64,000 nt of DNA from Amycolatopsis sp. CA-126428 (GCF_002904335.1 NZ_PPHF01000021.1:1-64000); one strand, 5' to 3'; shown: positions 43,330-52,959, numbered from the stretch's first letter. The notes: generated by a model from the letters alone, not told the origin. Made by a program: numbers and translations.

Positions 43330-46122
43330 GTGACCCGTCGCGACAAGCGTCCCCGCAAGGGCGGCGACGCGGCGGATCCGCGTCCGGCGGGCGGCCGCTG
43401 GCGGTTGCGGAACTGGCGTCTCGGCACGAAGCTCTTCGCCGTCCTCCTCATCCCGGCCCTGGCCGTGATCGCGCTCGTCGGCCTGCGGATCAGCTCCGAC
43501 CTGCGCGACGCCCGGCAGCTGGCCGAGTTCGCCACGCGCGGCCGCGTCGACAGCACGGTCGCCGAAGCCTTGCACGAGCTGCAACGCGAGCGCGACCTCA
43601 CCGTCCGGTTCGTGGCCCAGAACCGCCAAGGCGACACCGCGGACCTGACCGCCCAGCGCAACCGCGTCGACCAGGCCATCGGCGGGTTCGAGCGCACCCT
43701 CGCCGAGAGCAAGGCGCGGCTCGACGCGAACGCCGCGGAAAGCCTGCAGCAGACCGACGACCGGCTGCGCGTGCTCGGTGGCCTGCGGTTTTCCGCGGAA
43801 CATTCCGCGTTTCCCGCCGACGCCGTGCTGCGCTCCTACAGCGAGCTGATCTCCGGCCTGCTCGACATCAGCGACTCCGCGGCCGCCGACGTCTCCGATT
43901 CGGATCTCGCGCGGATGCGGCTGGCGGGCAACGCACTCGCCCGGATCAAGGACCAGATGTCGGTCAAGCGGGCGGTGATGGCCGAGGCGCTCGCGGCGGG
44001 CACGCTCAACCGCGACCGCACGCGCGCCCTGCTCGGCGCGGAAGCCGAGCTGGCCGCCGCGCGCAACGACTACCGCACCTTCGCCACCCCCGACCAGCAG
44101 CGGATGTTCGACGACACGGTGATCGGCCTGGTCGTCGACATCGGCAACGACATGGTCGAATCCGCGCTCACCCGCACCGAAAACGGCCAGAACCTCTCGG
44201 GCCTCGACCCGAACCAGTGGGACACTTCGGCGACGCACACGGTGAACCTCGCCCACCAGGTGCAGCAGGCGCTGCTGGTCCAGTTGCAGGAACGCACGGA
44301 CAGCCTGGCGGCGCAAGCCCGGACGGCCGCGTTGTGGGACGGCGGTGTCGTCCTCGGCGTCCTGCTCGTCGCGGGGGTGCTGTCGGTGGTCATCGCGCGG
44401 TCCCTGTTGCGCCCCTTGCGGATCCTGCGCCGGACGGCGCTGGAAGTGGCCGAGCACCGGCTGCCCGCGGCCGTGCAGAACCTCCTCACCGACCCGGAGC
44501 CCGCGCCCGAGAACCTGCGGAAACGGCTCGCCGTCGCGCCCGTGCCGGTGTTCACCCGCGAAGAGCTCGGCCAGGTGGCGCGCGCGTTCGACGCGGTGCA
44601 CGGCGAGGCGGTGCGGCTCGCCGGCGAGCAGGCCATGCTGCGCGAGAACGTCAACGCGATGTTCGTCAACCTCTCGCAGCGCAGCCAGGACCTCGTCGAA
44701 CGGCAGTTGTCGGTGCTCGACCGGATGGAGGCCGACGAGCAGGACCCGGACACCCTCGCCGGGTTGTTCGAACTCGACCACCTCGCGACGCGGATGCGGC
44801 GCAACAGCGAAAACCTGCTGGTGCTCTCCGGCCAGGACTCCGCGCGGGACGACGCCGGCCCGGTGGCGGCCGACGAGATCATCGGCGCCGCGCTCTCGGA
44901 GGTCGAGGACTACCAGCGGATCGAGCTCGGCCCGGCGCCGCAGGTCGCGGTCCGCGGCGAGGCCGTCAACGACCTCGTGCACGTCGTTTCGGAGCTGCTG
45001 GAGAACGCGACGCGCTACTCCGCCGACGAGACGGTCACCGTGGCGAGCGCCGAAACCCACGACGGCGACTGGCAGATCGAGATCATCGACCACGGCGCCG
45101 GCATGCCGCAGGCGGAGATCGACCGCACCAACGCGCGGCTCGCGCACCCGCCGGACGTCGATGTCGAGGTCTCGCGGCGGATGGGCCTGTTCGTCGTCGC
45201 GACGCTGGCCACGCGCCACCACATCGACGTCAGCCTGAGCGCGGGCGCGGACTCCGGGCTGGTCGCGACCGTGCTGGTGCCCGCGGCCCTGATCGTCGAG
45301 CTGCCGCCGATGCCGGCACCGCCGCCGCCCGCCGAGCCGTCCGCCGCCCCGGAACCGGAGCTGCTGGCGCCGCTGGCCCCGCTCACGCCGCCGGAGCCCG
45401 AACCCGAGCCGGAGCCGGAAGAGCTGACGCCGCCGTCGATCGAGGCGGGGCCGCCGCGCCGGGCCCCGGTGGTGGCCCGCGACCACGCCCCGGAGTGGCC
45501 GACCGTGGACGAAGAGGCGCACCTGGACCTCGACGCCCCGACCGAGCGGATGCCCGCTTACCGCGACGTCCTGTCCCGCTGGTTCGACGCCTCCGCCGCA
45601 CCCGAACAGCCGCGGAAGCCGGCGGAGCCGCGTCCGGTCGCCGAAGAGCCGCGGCCGGTCGAACCCCAGCCACGGCACGCGCTCACCACCACGTGGCCGC
45701 CGGCCCGCGAGCCGCAACCGGCGCCCGCACCGCCACTGCCACCTGCACCGCCACCGCCGGCGCTCGCACCGCCGCCACCGGTCCCGGTGGCCGCACCGCC
45801 ACCGGCCCCGGTGGCCGTCACGCCCGTGCGCACCCCGGACGACGAAGACACCGAACCGCGGCTGACACCGGTCGCGCCGCCCGCCGCGATCGAGCCCTCG
45901 TACGAATGGCCCACCCCGGCCGAACTGGAGCAGGAGGACGGCGCGGAGGACACCTGGCCGTTCCTGCAGCCGCTGGATTCCGCGGCCGGCCCGGGAGCGG
46001 TGCCGGAGCAGCGGCCGATACTCTCTCTTTCCCCGGAAGCGGTACGCGAGCGGATGACGAGCCTTCAAGGCGGCTTCCGGCGAGGGCGGCACGCGAGGGG
46101 AGACGACACCCGGAACCAGTGA
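43330..46122 (+). CDS. NIT-domain sensor histidine kinase-like protein, copy 1
   Basis: 930-aa membrane sensor. One helix at about 33-53 and one at about 336-356 enclose an extracytoplasmic helical domain of the nitrate/nitrite-sensing (NIT) type. A HAMP-like linker leads to the dimerisation helix with [20 protein letters not shown] and an ATPase domain with HVVSELLENATRYS, IIDHGAGMP and RRMGLFVVATLA. The last 330 residues are Pro/Glu-rich and disordered, ending in a short conserved-looking MTSLQGGFRRGRHA. GTG start after AAAAGGA; a GTG at 43282 is possible. Unlike copy 2 it is not followed by roadblock genes; cutC is next, 12 bp away. Confidence 0.88.
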   Translation: MTRRDKRPRKGGDAADPRPAGGRWRLRNWRLGTKLFAVLLIPALAVIALVGLRISSDLRDARQLAEFATRGRVDSTVAEALHELQRERDLTVRFVAQNRQGDTADLTAQRNRVDQAIGGFERTLAESKARLDANAAESLQQTDDRLRVLGGLRFSAEHSAFPADAVLRSYSELISGLLDISDSAAADVSDSDLARMRLAGNALARIKDQMSVKRAVMAEALAAGTLNRDRTRALLGAEAELAAARNDYRTFATPDQQRMFDDTVIGLVVDIGNDMVESALTRTENGQNLSGLDPNQWDTSATHTVNLAHQVQQALLVQLQERTDSLAAQARTAALWDGGVVLGVLLVAGVLSVVIARSLLRPLRILRRTALEVAEHRLPAAVQNLLTDPEPAPENLRKRLAVAPVPVFTREELGQVARAFDAVHGEAVRLAGEQAMLRENVNAMFVNLSQRSQDLVERQLSVLDRMEADEQDPDTLAGLFELDHLATRMRRNSENLLVLSGQDSARDDAGPVAADEIIGAALSEVEDYQRIELGPAPQVAVRGEAVNDLVHVVSELLENATRYSADETVTVASAETHDGDWQIEIIDHGAGMPQAEIDRTNARLAHPPDVDVEVSRRMGLFVVATLATRHHIDVSLSAGADSGLVATVLVPAALIVELPPMPAPPPPAEPSAAPEPELLAPLAPLTPPEPEPEPEPEELTPPSIEAGPPRRAPVVARDHAPEWPTVDEEAHLDLDAPTERMPAYRDVLSRWFDASAAPEQPRKPAEPRPVAEEPRPVEPQPRHALTTTWPPAREPQPAPAPPLPPAPPPPALAPPPPVPVAAPPPAPVAVTPVRTPDDEDTEPRLTPVAPPAAIEPSYEWPTPAELEQEDGAEDTWPFLQPLDSAAGPGAVPEQRPILSLSPEAVRERMTSLQGGFRRGRHARGDDTRNQ

Positions 46123-46134
46123 AACGGATGAGGC

Positions 46135-46812
46135 ATGAGCTCGAAGACGCCCCTGCTGGAAGTGATCGCGCTGGACGCGGCGGATGCCGAAGGCGCGCAG
46201 GCGGGCGGGGCCGACCGCCTCGAGCTGGTTGCGGACATGGCGCAGGACGGCCTGACGCCGTCGCTCGAAACGCTGCGTGACGTGCTCTCGGCGACCGACC
46301 TCCCGGTGCGGGTGATGCTGCGGGACAACGGTTCCTTCGCCATCGGCGATCTGGAAGGGCTGCGCGCGGACACCGCCCGGCTGATCGACGCGGGCGCGCG
46401 GGAGTTCGTCTTCGGCTTCCTCACCGTCGACAGCGAAATCGACCTCGACGCCTGCGAGGCGCTGATCAAGGAGGTCGACGGCCTGCCCTGGACGTTCCAC
46501 CGCGCCATCGACCGCACGCGCGATCCCTTGCGCGCGTACGACCAGCTGGCCTCGCTCGGCTGTGACACCGTGCTCGCCGCCGGTCACCCGAACGGCGTGG
46601 CGAGCGGCCTTTCGGTGCTGCAGCGGCTCGCGCAGCGCGACGGCGGGCCGGAACTGCTCGTCGGCGGCGGCCTGCGCGCCCAGCAGGTGCACCTCCTGCG
46701 CGCGGGTGGCGTCCGGGGATTCCACGTCGGCAGCGCGGTGCGGCCCGGCGGCTGGCAGTCATCCGTGGACGCCGGAACCGTGCGCACCTGGGTCGACCTC
46801 GTCAAATCCTGA
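46135..46812 (+). CDS. cutC: CutC family protein
   Basis: 225-aa TIM-barrel protein of the CutC family, historically linked to copper homeostasis although a direct copper role is disputed. LEVIALDAADAEGAQAGGADRLELVADMAQDGLTPS at the N-terminus and FGFLTVDSEIDLDA, WTFHRAIDRTRDP and LLVGGGLRAQQV are family segments. It is 12 bp downstream of NIT kinase copy 1 and may be co-transcribed, with no clear functional link. Confidence 0.92.
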   Translation: MSSKTPLLEVIALDAADAEGAQAGGADRLELVADMAQDGLTPSLETLRDVLSATDLPVRVMLRDNGSFAIGDLEGLRADTARLIDAGAREFVFGFLTVDSEIDLDACEALIKEVDGLPWTFHRAIDRTRDPLRAYDQLASLGCDTVLAAGHPNGVASGLSVLQRLAQRDGGPELLVGGGLRAQQVHLLRAGGVRGFHVGSAVRPGGWQSSVDAGTVRTWVDLVKS

Positions 46813-47232
46813 TCGACTACGCGCCTTTCACGAAGGATCGGCGGAGCGGAAACGATTTCTGCCGATGTTTTCGCGTGCCGGTGACAATCGTGACCTGGCT
46901 CGTGAAATTGCATCCGCCGTGTGCAGTGTCGCGCGCTGGGCTGCGCGTGCGGTTGCACGGGCGGTTTCAGGTTTGACCTGGTTGGTGGCTGATTTTCCGA
47001 CGATCGGCTGGCTACGGTTGTCCCGCATTTCGCGATCCGGCCGATCTTCAGGAATCGATCTGCACAGTGCGGGAGGCGGCGCCGTGTGCGCGCGTATTCA
47101 GTTCGAGAACTCGTTGCGTGGACAGCAGGAAACCAGGACGCCGGCCATCAGGTGGATATCTACCACCTGGGGCAGGCTGATTCCCCGCGGCTATCGCCCG
47201 AGTGCCGCAGCGGCAAGCCGGAGGGCCGAATC
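46813..47232. other. Intergenic region after cutC
   Basis: About 420 bp with lower GC than its surroundings and no credible gene. It includes the stem CAGGTGG/CCACCTG (47149-47169, 7-nt loop) shortly before the small gene at 47233. It should contain the promoter for the small protein and TPR genes, but I see no clear -35/-10 pair. Confidence 0.5.
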
Positions 47233-47445
47233 GTGACCGGCGCGATACCGCGTCAACGCGGAACCGAAACCGCCGAAGACGATTTCGCGAAACTGGGGCT
47301 CGGCGGCTCCCTCGCCCTGACCGGGCTGCTGGCCGTCGTCAAGATCGCGGAAACCGCCACGGGTGTGGTGCTGACCGCCACCGGGGTGCTGCCCGGTGCC
47401 ACTCCCTCGAAGGAGCGGGCTCCGGCCTGGCCCGGCGGGGAATGA
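47233..47445 (+). CDS. Small hypothetical membrane protein
   Basis: 70-aa protein with one hydrophobic segment (about 25-52, LALTGLLAVVKIAETATGVV and on), preceded by a polar stretch (RGTETAEDDFAKLGLGG). GTG start with GGAGGG seven bases upstream; a longer frame to 47086 has no site. Third codon positions are mostly G or C, supporting coding. No family recognised. It is 44 bp upstream of the TPR protein gene and may share its transcript. Confidence 0.6.
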   Translation: MTGAIPRQRGTETAEDDFAKLGLGGSLALTGLLAVVKIAETATGVVLTATGVLPGATPSKERAPAWPGGE

Positions 47446-47489
47446 GCGGAGCTGCCCGATCGGCAGCTCTCTACGGACGGAGGGCTGCC

Positions 47490-48452
47490 ATGACCGGCAG
47501 TGACGAGCGGGACGGCTTCAGCGGCGCACGCGTGGGTCTCGCCGACGTGCAACGGCTCGAGGACACCATCGCGCGGCTTCGGGCGCAGGACTACCGCTAC
47601 GGCGGCGGTGCTTGTGGCGAAGCCGTCGCGGAGGTGCTGCCCCACGCCGTCGGACTGCTGGGTGGCACCGTGCGCGGCAAGGTCCGGCCGCGGCTCTGCA
47701 CCGCCGTCGCCGACCTGTACAACCTCGCCGGCTGGACCAGTTTCGACGACGACCGCCCCGAGGCCGCGCTGGAATCGTTCGCGCAGGCGATGGAACTGGC
47801 TGTCGAAGCGGGCAACGACGACCTCCAGGCCAACATCCGGTACCGCGCCGGGCGGCTGCTGCTGCACTACGACGCCGTCGATCCGGCGCTGGCGGAGTTC
47901 GCGCGGGGCCGGGAGGCGGCGCTGCGGGCGCGCTCGCGGCTGGCCCAGGCGATCCTTTCGGCCAACCAGGCGTGGGCGCACGCCAAGAAGGCGGACGTCG
48001 TCGCCGCGGTGGCGTGCCTGCACCGGGCCCGCACCGAGTTCGCCGACGCCGCCGGCGTGGCACCGTCGCCGTGGGCGGCCTTCTTCGGCCCCACCGACCT
48101 GGCGGCGATGGTCGGCACGGTGCACGGCGAACTGGCCCAGGTCGTCGACGTCCGGCACGGCCGCGAGGGCATCCCCGCGCTCGTCGACGCGATCGCCGGC
48201 TACGGCCCGGAGATGGCCCGCAGCCGGTCCTTGACGGTGATCTGGCTGGCCACCGTGCACGCGCTGGGCGGCGATCTCGACGTCGCCACCGAAGCCGGCC
48301 GGGAGGCGATCGAGCTGGCCGGCGTCCTGCGCTCGCCCCGGACCCGGCAGCGGCTGCGGACGTTGTCGGCCGCGGCCCGCCGCCACCGGCGCGACCCGCG
48401 CGCCCGGGAGATCATCGAACGCATCGAAATGGTCGGGCAATCCGGACAATAA
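47490..48452 (+). CDS. Tetratricopeptide-repeat-like protein
   Basis: 320-aa all-helical protein with TPR-like pairs, for example LYNLAGWTSFDDDRPEAALE, then AMELAVEAGNDDLQANIRYRAGRLLLHYD and ALRARSRLAQAILSANQAWAHAKK. It resembles the C-terminal TPR part of actinobacterial XRE-TPR regulators but has no helix-turn-helix, so it may bind a regulator or peptide. ATG start six bases after GGAGG. A hairpin terminator follows at once. Confidence 0.8.
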   Translation: MTGSDERDGFSGARVGLADVQRLEDTIARLRAQDYRYGGGACGEAVAEVLPHAVGLLGGTVRGKVRPRLCTAVADLYNLAGWTSFDDDRPEAALESFAQAMELAVEAGNDDLQANIRYRAGRLLLHYDAVDPALAEFARGREAALRARSRLAQAILSANQAWAHAKKADVVAAVACLHRARTEFADAAGVAPSPWAAFFGPTDLAAMVGTVHGELAQVVDVRHGREGIPALVDAIAGYGPEMARSRSLTVIWLATVHALGGDLDVATEAGREAIELAGVLRSPRTRQRLRTLSAAARRHRRDPRAREIIERIEMVGQSGQ

Positions 48453-48454
48453 TC

Positions 48455-48480
48455 GGTTTACCATGGGAAGGTAAACCTCT
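48455..48480 (+). terminator. Hairpin terminator after the TPR gene
   Basis: GGTTTACC and GGTAAACC pair perfectly around ATGGGAA, three bases past the TPR stop codon, followed by TCT. Confidence 0.75.
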
Positions 48481-48619
48481 CGGAAAATGAAAATGGGATC
48501 CGTCGAAGCCCAGACAAAAGTAGGTTCCTCGGCGTGATCACGTCTTCTTATGCTGCTCGGCAACCTGCAGTGAACATTCCGCGCAGGCCCGGTCCCCACC
48601 GCCGAGAGGAAATTCCCCC

Positions 48620-50269
48620 ATGCGCTTGCGCAAGCTCGTCGCGGCCGCTGTGCCGCTGCCTGCGTTGCTCGGCCTCGCCGTGGCCGTCCCGGCCGCCGCC
48701 GCGCCGGAACCCCTGGTCACGCTGGCCGACAATGCCGCGCCGCTGATCAACAGCGCCCGCACCGGCGACGTCGCGGCCGACCGGCCGATCGCCGCCGCGC
48801 TCTCGCTGAAACTGCACAACCAGCAGGCGCTCGAAAAGTTCCTCGCCGACGTGCAAAATCCCGCTTCGCCGCAATACCACCGGTTTCTGACCCCGGCGCA
48901 GTTCAATGCCAGGTTCGGCCCGACCCAGGCAGACGTTGACAAGGCCGTCTCATTTCTCGAGAAAGCGGGGCTGTCCGGGATCGAGGTTTCCGGCAACCGG
49001 CAGGCGATCACGTTCACCGGCTCGGCGGCGCAGCTCGAGTCGGCGTTCCGGACCCGGATCGGGACCTACCGCGACCAGGCTTCCGGGCGGGACTTCTTCG
49101 CCAACGACGCCGTCCCGGCCGTGCCGGCGAGCGTCTCGGACGTCGTGGGCGGGGTCATCGGCCTCGACGACCACGCGGTGCGGACGCACGCGTCGAAGCC
49201 GCTGGCGCAGCCCAACGTCGTCAAGTCCGTCACCCCGCCGGTGCTCAAGACCGCGTACGGCACCAGTGGCCTGTCGGCGACCGGCAGCGGTGTCAACGTC
49301 GGGTTCGTGGAGTTCGACGGCTACCAGAAGTCCAACATCACCAAGTACGACAGCACATACGGCCTTTCCGCGGGCTCGGTGACGACGGTCGGCGTCAGCG
49401 GCGCGAACTACGACTCGTCGCCGGGTGACGGCCAGATCGAGGTCGAGCTCGACATCGAGGTCGTGCACGCGCTCGCGGCGGCGGCCAACGACTACGTCTA
49501 CGAGGCACCGAACTCGAGCGCGGGCGAACTCGCGATGTACCAGAAGATCGCGTCCGACGCGAAGGTCAACGTCGTCTCGATCTCTTGGGGCGCTTGCGAA
49601 TCCGCGGAAGGTTCGAGCGCGGCGAAGAGCGTCAGCAGCGCGATCGCGACCGGCACGGCGGAGGGCATTTCCTACTTCGCAGCGGCGGGCGACGACGGCA
49701 CGACCGACTGCTACCGCCAGACGGGTTCGGCGGCGAAGGGCGTCGACTTCCCGGCGTCGAGCCCGAACGTGTCGGGCGTCGGCGGCACGAAGCTGAGCGT
49801 GACCTCGTCCAACGGCTACAGCAGCGAAGTGACCTGGAACGACGGCAACAGCGGCGGTTCGACCGGCGGCGGCATCTCGACGGTGTTCACGGCGCCGTCG
49901 TGGCAGTCGTCGCAGAGCACGACGTACCGCAAGGTGCCGGACGTGTCGGCGGACGCCTCCCCGACGTCGGGGTACTACATCTACAGCGCGGGCAGCTGGG
50001 GAACGGTCGGCGGCACGTCGGGCGCGGCCCCGCTGTGGGCGGCCTTCGCGGCGCTGCAGAACCAGGTGCACGGCGGCGGCCTGGGCAACCTGAACCCGAA
50101 GTTCTACTCGATCGGCAACGGGTCGTCGTACGGCACCGGTTTCCACGACGTGACCTCGGGCAACAACACCCTCCACGGCACGACGGGTTTCAGTGCGGGG
50201 ACGGGGTACGACCAGGTGACGGGCTGGGGTTCCTTCAAGGGCACCGGGCTGTCCGGCCTGATCGGCTGA
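48620..50269 (+). CDS. Secreted serine-carboxyl peptidase (sedolisin, S53)
   Basis: 549-aa exported acid-type protease. Signal peptide 1-28 (ending PAAAA), pro-kumamolisin activation domain (about 35-185) and S53 catalytic domain (about 205-549). The catalytic Glu/Asp pair is Glu274/Asp278 in GQIEVELDIE, the oxyanion Asp is in AAAGDDG (358-359) and the nucleophile is Ser467 in GGTSGAAPLW. The calcium site near the C-terminus shows FHDVTSGNN. The zymogen should mature by self-cleavage outside the cell. ATG start after GAGAGGAAA. Confidence 0.95.
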   Translation: MRLRKLVAAAVPLPALLGLAVAVPAAAAPEPLVTLADNAAPLINSARTGDVAADRPIAAALSLKLHNQQALEKFLADVQNPASPQYHRFLTPAQFNARFGPTQADVDKAVSFLEKAGLSGIEVSGNRQAITFTGSAAQLESAFRTRIGTYRDQASGRDFFANDAVPAVPASVSDVVGGVIGLDDHAVRTHASKPLAQPNVVKSVTPPVLKTAYGTSGLSATGSGVNVGFVEFDGYQKSNITKYDSTYGLSAGSVTTVGVSGANYDSSPGDGQIEVELDIEVVHALAAAANDYVYEAPNSSAGELAMYQKIASDAKVNVVSISWGACESAEGSSAAKSVSSAIATGTAEGISYFAAAGDDGTTDCYRQTGSAAKGVDFPASSPNVSGVGGTKLSVTSSNGYSSEVTWNDGNSGGSTGGGISTVFTAPSWQSSQSTTYRKVPDVSADASPTSGYYIYSAGSWGTVGGTSGAAPLWAAFAALQNQVHGGGLGNLNPKFYSIGNGSSYGTGFHDVTSGNNTLHGTTGFSAGTGYDQVTGWGSFKGTGLSGLIG

Positions 50270-50280
50270 GCAAGTGAGTG

Positions 50281-50333
50281 ACCGGGAGCCGGGGCTGTCG
50301 CGAGTTTGCGACGGCCCCGGTTTCCCGGTTTTG
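50281..50333 (+). terminator. Intrinsic terminator after the sedolisin gene
   Basis: ACCGGGAGCCGGGGCTGTCGC and its complement form a long stem with small mismatches around GAGTTT, closing with CCCGG then TTTT. It ends about 20 bp before the XRE regulator. Confidence 0.85.
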
Positions 50334-50359
50334 TCGGTGGCCGATGACACAATGTGTGC

Positions 50360-51205
50360 ATGGCAACACTGGTAGCGACACCGAGGTCCCGCGCGCTGGG
50401 CTTCGGGATCCGCGCGGCGAGGAAGGCGCGCAACCTCGGCGTGCGCGAACTGGCGCGGCTGGCGGGGGTGGTGGCGCAGGATCTCTCGCACTGGGAGAGC
50501 GGCACGCGGGTGCCCAAGATCGAGCAGGTGGCGCTGCTGCTCGGGGCGCTGCGGGTGGAGCCCGCGGAGCGGAAACGGTTGCTGGAGCTGGCGAGGAACG
50601 CCCGCGAGCCCAACTGGCTCGAGCACAGCATTCCCGGGATCTCGCCGCGGCTTTCGGCCTTCATCGAGTACGAGCGCACCGCCTCGGCGATCTTCGCCTG
50701 GGAACCGCTGCTGATCCCCGGGCTGTTGCAGACCCCGGAATACGTGCGGACGATCCTCGCGGCCGCCGGGCGGTCGCGGGCCGAGGAAGAGCTGCGGATC
50801 AAGGTGCGCCTGATGCGGCAGGAGGTGCTGACCGGCCGAGATCCGTCGCCTTACACCGCGCTCCTCGCCGAGACCGCGCTGAGGCAGCGGCGCGGCGGGG
50901 CCGAGATCATGGCCCCGCAGCTCAGGCACCTTGCCGAGCTGGCGCAGCGGCGGAACGTGAGTTTGCGGGTCCTGCCGGACAACGAGGACTTCCACCCGGG
51001 CCTCAACGGTTCCTTCGTCATCTTCGACTACGCCGACCTTCCGCCGATCGTCTTCCTGGAGCAGTACCGCGGCAGTGCTTACCTCTACGATGAGCAGCAG
51101 GTGGCCGATTACCGGGCGGCCCAGCGGGCGATGGCGGCACTGGCCCTGAGCGAGCAGGAATCCTGCGCGCTCATCCGGGAGGTGATCGCCGACTTGGAGG
51201 CGTGA
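50360..51205 (+). CDS. XRE-family regulator with DUF5753 domain
   Basis: 281-aa regulator. N-terminal helix-turn-helix (about 15-70: KARNLGVRELARLAGVVAQD, HWESGTRVP) is followed by a DUF5753 domain (about 95-275) with IPGLLQTPEYVRTIL and LPDNEDFHPGLNGSFVIFD. This type is paired with a small DUF397 protein in actinobacteria; here the DUF397 ATG overlaps the stop by one base. ATG chosen over a GTG six bases upstream. ACACA-A-TGTGT lies just before the start and could be an operator or part of a leaderless promoter. Confidence 0.9.
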   Translation: MATLVATPRSRALGFGIRAARKARNLGVRELARLAGVVAQDLSHWESGTRVPKIEQVALLLGALRVEPAERKRLLELARNAREPNWLEHSIPGISPRLSAFIEYERTASAIFAWEPLLIPGLLQTPEYVRTILAAAGRSRAEEELRIKVRLMRQEVLTGRDPSPYTALLAETALRQRRGGAEIMAPQLRHLAELAQRRNVSLRVLPDNEDFHPGLNGSFVIFDYADLPPIVFLEQYRGSAYLYDEQQVADYRAAQRAMAALALSEQESCALIREVIADLEA

Positions 51206-51363
51206 TGTGGCGTAAGTCCAGTTATAGCGGGACCGAAGAGAACTGCGTCGAGGTCAAGCTCGGTCCGGTGTCGCAGATCCGGGACACCAAGGACCGCTCG
51301 GGTGGCACGCTCACCGTCGGTTCGGCCGCTTGGGGGGCTTTTCTTCGCAAGGCTAAGCGTTAA
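51205..51363 (+). CDS. DUF397 domain protein
   Basis: 52-aa protein, complete. It reads MWRKSSYSGTEENCVEV then IRDTKDRSGGTLTV and ends WGAFLRKAK, the classic DUF397 pattern. These proteins are encoded next to XRE/DUF5753 regulators and act as their partners or antagonists in Streptomyces development, in the manner of BldB/WhiJ systems. Start codon overlaps the XRE stop (TGATG), so the pair is made together. Confidence 0.93.
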   Translation: MWRKSSYSGTEENCVEVKLGPVSQIRDTKDRSGGTLTVGSAAWGAFLRKAKR

Positions 51364-51372
51364 CCTGGGCGC

Positions 51373-52959
51373 ATGATCAAGCGCACGGTGCTGGACGCCA
51401 CCCGCGAACTCCTCCGCGAACTCGGCCTCACCACGGTGTTCGGCAATCCCGGCACCACCGAAGTGCCGTTCCTCACCGACTGGCCCGACGACTTCGACTA
51501 CGTCCTGGGCCTGCAGGAGTCCGCCGTCGTGGCGATGGCCGATGCCTACGCGCAGGCCACCCGGCAAGCCGTGCTCGTCAACCTGCACTCCGCCGGCGGG
51601 GTCGGGCACGGGCTCGGCAGCCTGTTCAACGCCTACCGCAACCGGACGCCGTTGATCGTCGTCGCCGGGCAGCAGATCCGGTCGCTCATCCCGCACGAAC
51701 CCTTCCTCGGCGCGATGGAAGCGCCCGAGTTCCCGAAGCCGTACGTGAAGTGGTCGATCGAGCCCGCCTCGGCCGAGGACGTCCCGGCCGCGCTGGCGCG
51801 GGCCTACCACGTCGCCACGCAGGCGCCGTCCGGTCCGGTTTTCGTGTCCGTGCCCGCCGATGACTGGGCTGTCACCACCGAACGGCCCATCGTCTCGCGT
51901 CCCCGGATCCGCGGCTTCGCGCCCGATCCCGAGGCCGTCGACGAGCTCAACACCGCTCTGGAAGCCGCCGAACGGCCGGCGATCGTCGTCGGGGGAGCCG
52001 TCGACCAGGACGCGGCCGTCGTCGAAACCGTCGCGCTCGCCGAACGGCTCAACGCCGCCGTGTGGGTCGCGCCGATGTCGTTCCGCTGCTCGTTCCCCGA
52101 GGACCACCCGCTGTTCCAAGGGTTCCTCGACCCCGAACGCGGTGCGGTCGCGGACACGCTGGCGCCGTACGACCTCGTCGTCGTGCTCGGGGCGCCCGCC
52201 TTCACCTACCACGTCGACCGCGGGCGCGGGGAAGCTCCGCTGCCGCCGCTGTTCATCGTCAGCGACGACGAGCAGGTCCTCGCGCGCGCCTTCGAAGGCA
52301 CCGGTATCCGGGCCACGCCGAAGCTGGGCATCCGTGCGCTGCTCAACGTCGTCGAGCGCAGCACGCGGCCCGCACCGGCGCCGCGGCGGCGTCCCGCCAA
52401 ACCGGCCGGCGACGCGCTGACCGGCGAACTCGTCTACTCGACGCTCGCGGACCTGTTGCCGGACAACGCCTTGGTCGTCGAAGAGGCGCCCAGCCACCGC
52501 GGGATCCTGCACGACCACCTGCCGATCACGGCCACCGACACCGGCTTCCTGACCATGGCCAGCGGCACGCTCGGCTACGGCGTCCCGGGTGTGGTCGGCG
52601 CGGCGCTCGCCCGCCCGGACCGCAAGGTGGTCGGCGTGATCGGCGACGGTTCGAGCATGTACGGCATCCAGGCCCTCTGGACGGCGGCGCGCGAAGAACT
52701 GCCCGTGACGTTCGTGATCCTGGACAATTCCGAGTACGCGGCGGTCCGCATCCTGGGCGACGCGATCGGCGGCGCGAAGCTGCCGGGCACCGAACTGGGC
52801 GGCATCGGGTTCGCGGCGCTGGCGGAGAGCATGGGCTGCCACGGCGTGACGATCACCGAGCCGGCCGAGCTGGTCCCCGGCCTCACGGCGGCGCTAGCAG
52901 ACCCGCGCCCGACGCTGGTCCACGTCCGGGTCGCCCCATCGTCCAAGTCGCTGTACTGA
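51373..52959 (+). CDS. mdlC: Benzoylformate decarboxylase-like ThDP enzyme
   Basis: 528-aa thiamine-diphosphate decarboxylase. Catalytic Glu49 is in LQESAVV, His72 in NLHSAGG, and the ThDP/Mg motif is GDGSSMYGIQALWTAA. FGNPGTTEVPFL corresponds to the FGNPGSNELPFL of benzoylformate decarboxylase, with Thr28 replacing the active-site Ser26. TYHVDRG supplies the position of the second active-site His. Expected reaction is benzoylformate to benzaldehyde plus CO2, but the Ser-to-Thr change may alter substrate range. It follows DUF397 by 9 bp and ends 5 bp before palindromic element D. Confidence 0.85.
   Translation: MIKRTVLDATRELLRELGLTTVFGNPGTTEVPFLTDWPDDFDYVLGLQESAVVAMADAYAQATRQAVLVNLHSAGGVGHGLGSLFNAYRNRTPLIVVAGQQIRSLIPHEPFLGAMEAPEFPKPYVKWSIEPASAEDVPAALARAYHVATQAPSGPVFVSVPADDWAVTTERPIVSRPRIRGFAPDPEAVDELNTALEAAERPAIVVGGAVDQDAAVVETVALAERLNAAVWVAPMSFRCSFPEDHPLFQGFLDPERGAVADTLAPYDLVVVLGAPAFTYHVDRGRGEAPLPPLFIVSDDEQVLARAFEGTGIRATPKLGIRALLNVVERSTRPAPAPRRRPAKPAGDALTGELVYSTLADLLPDNALVVEEAPSHRGILHDHLPITATDTGFLTMASGTLGYGVPGVVGAALARPDRKVVGVIGDGSSMYGIQALWTAAREELPVTFVILDNSEYAAVRILGDAIGGAKLPGTELGGIGFAALAESMGCHGVTITEPAELVPGLTAALADPRPTLVHVRVAPSSKSLY

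Noticed and set aside
43150..46725. Minus-strand open frame of about 1190 codons opposite NIT kinase copy 1 and cutC
   Set aside because: Antisense to a clear kinase with all motifs; low-complexity Arg/Gly/Val product with no domain.
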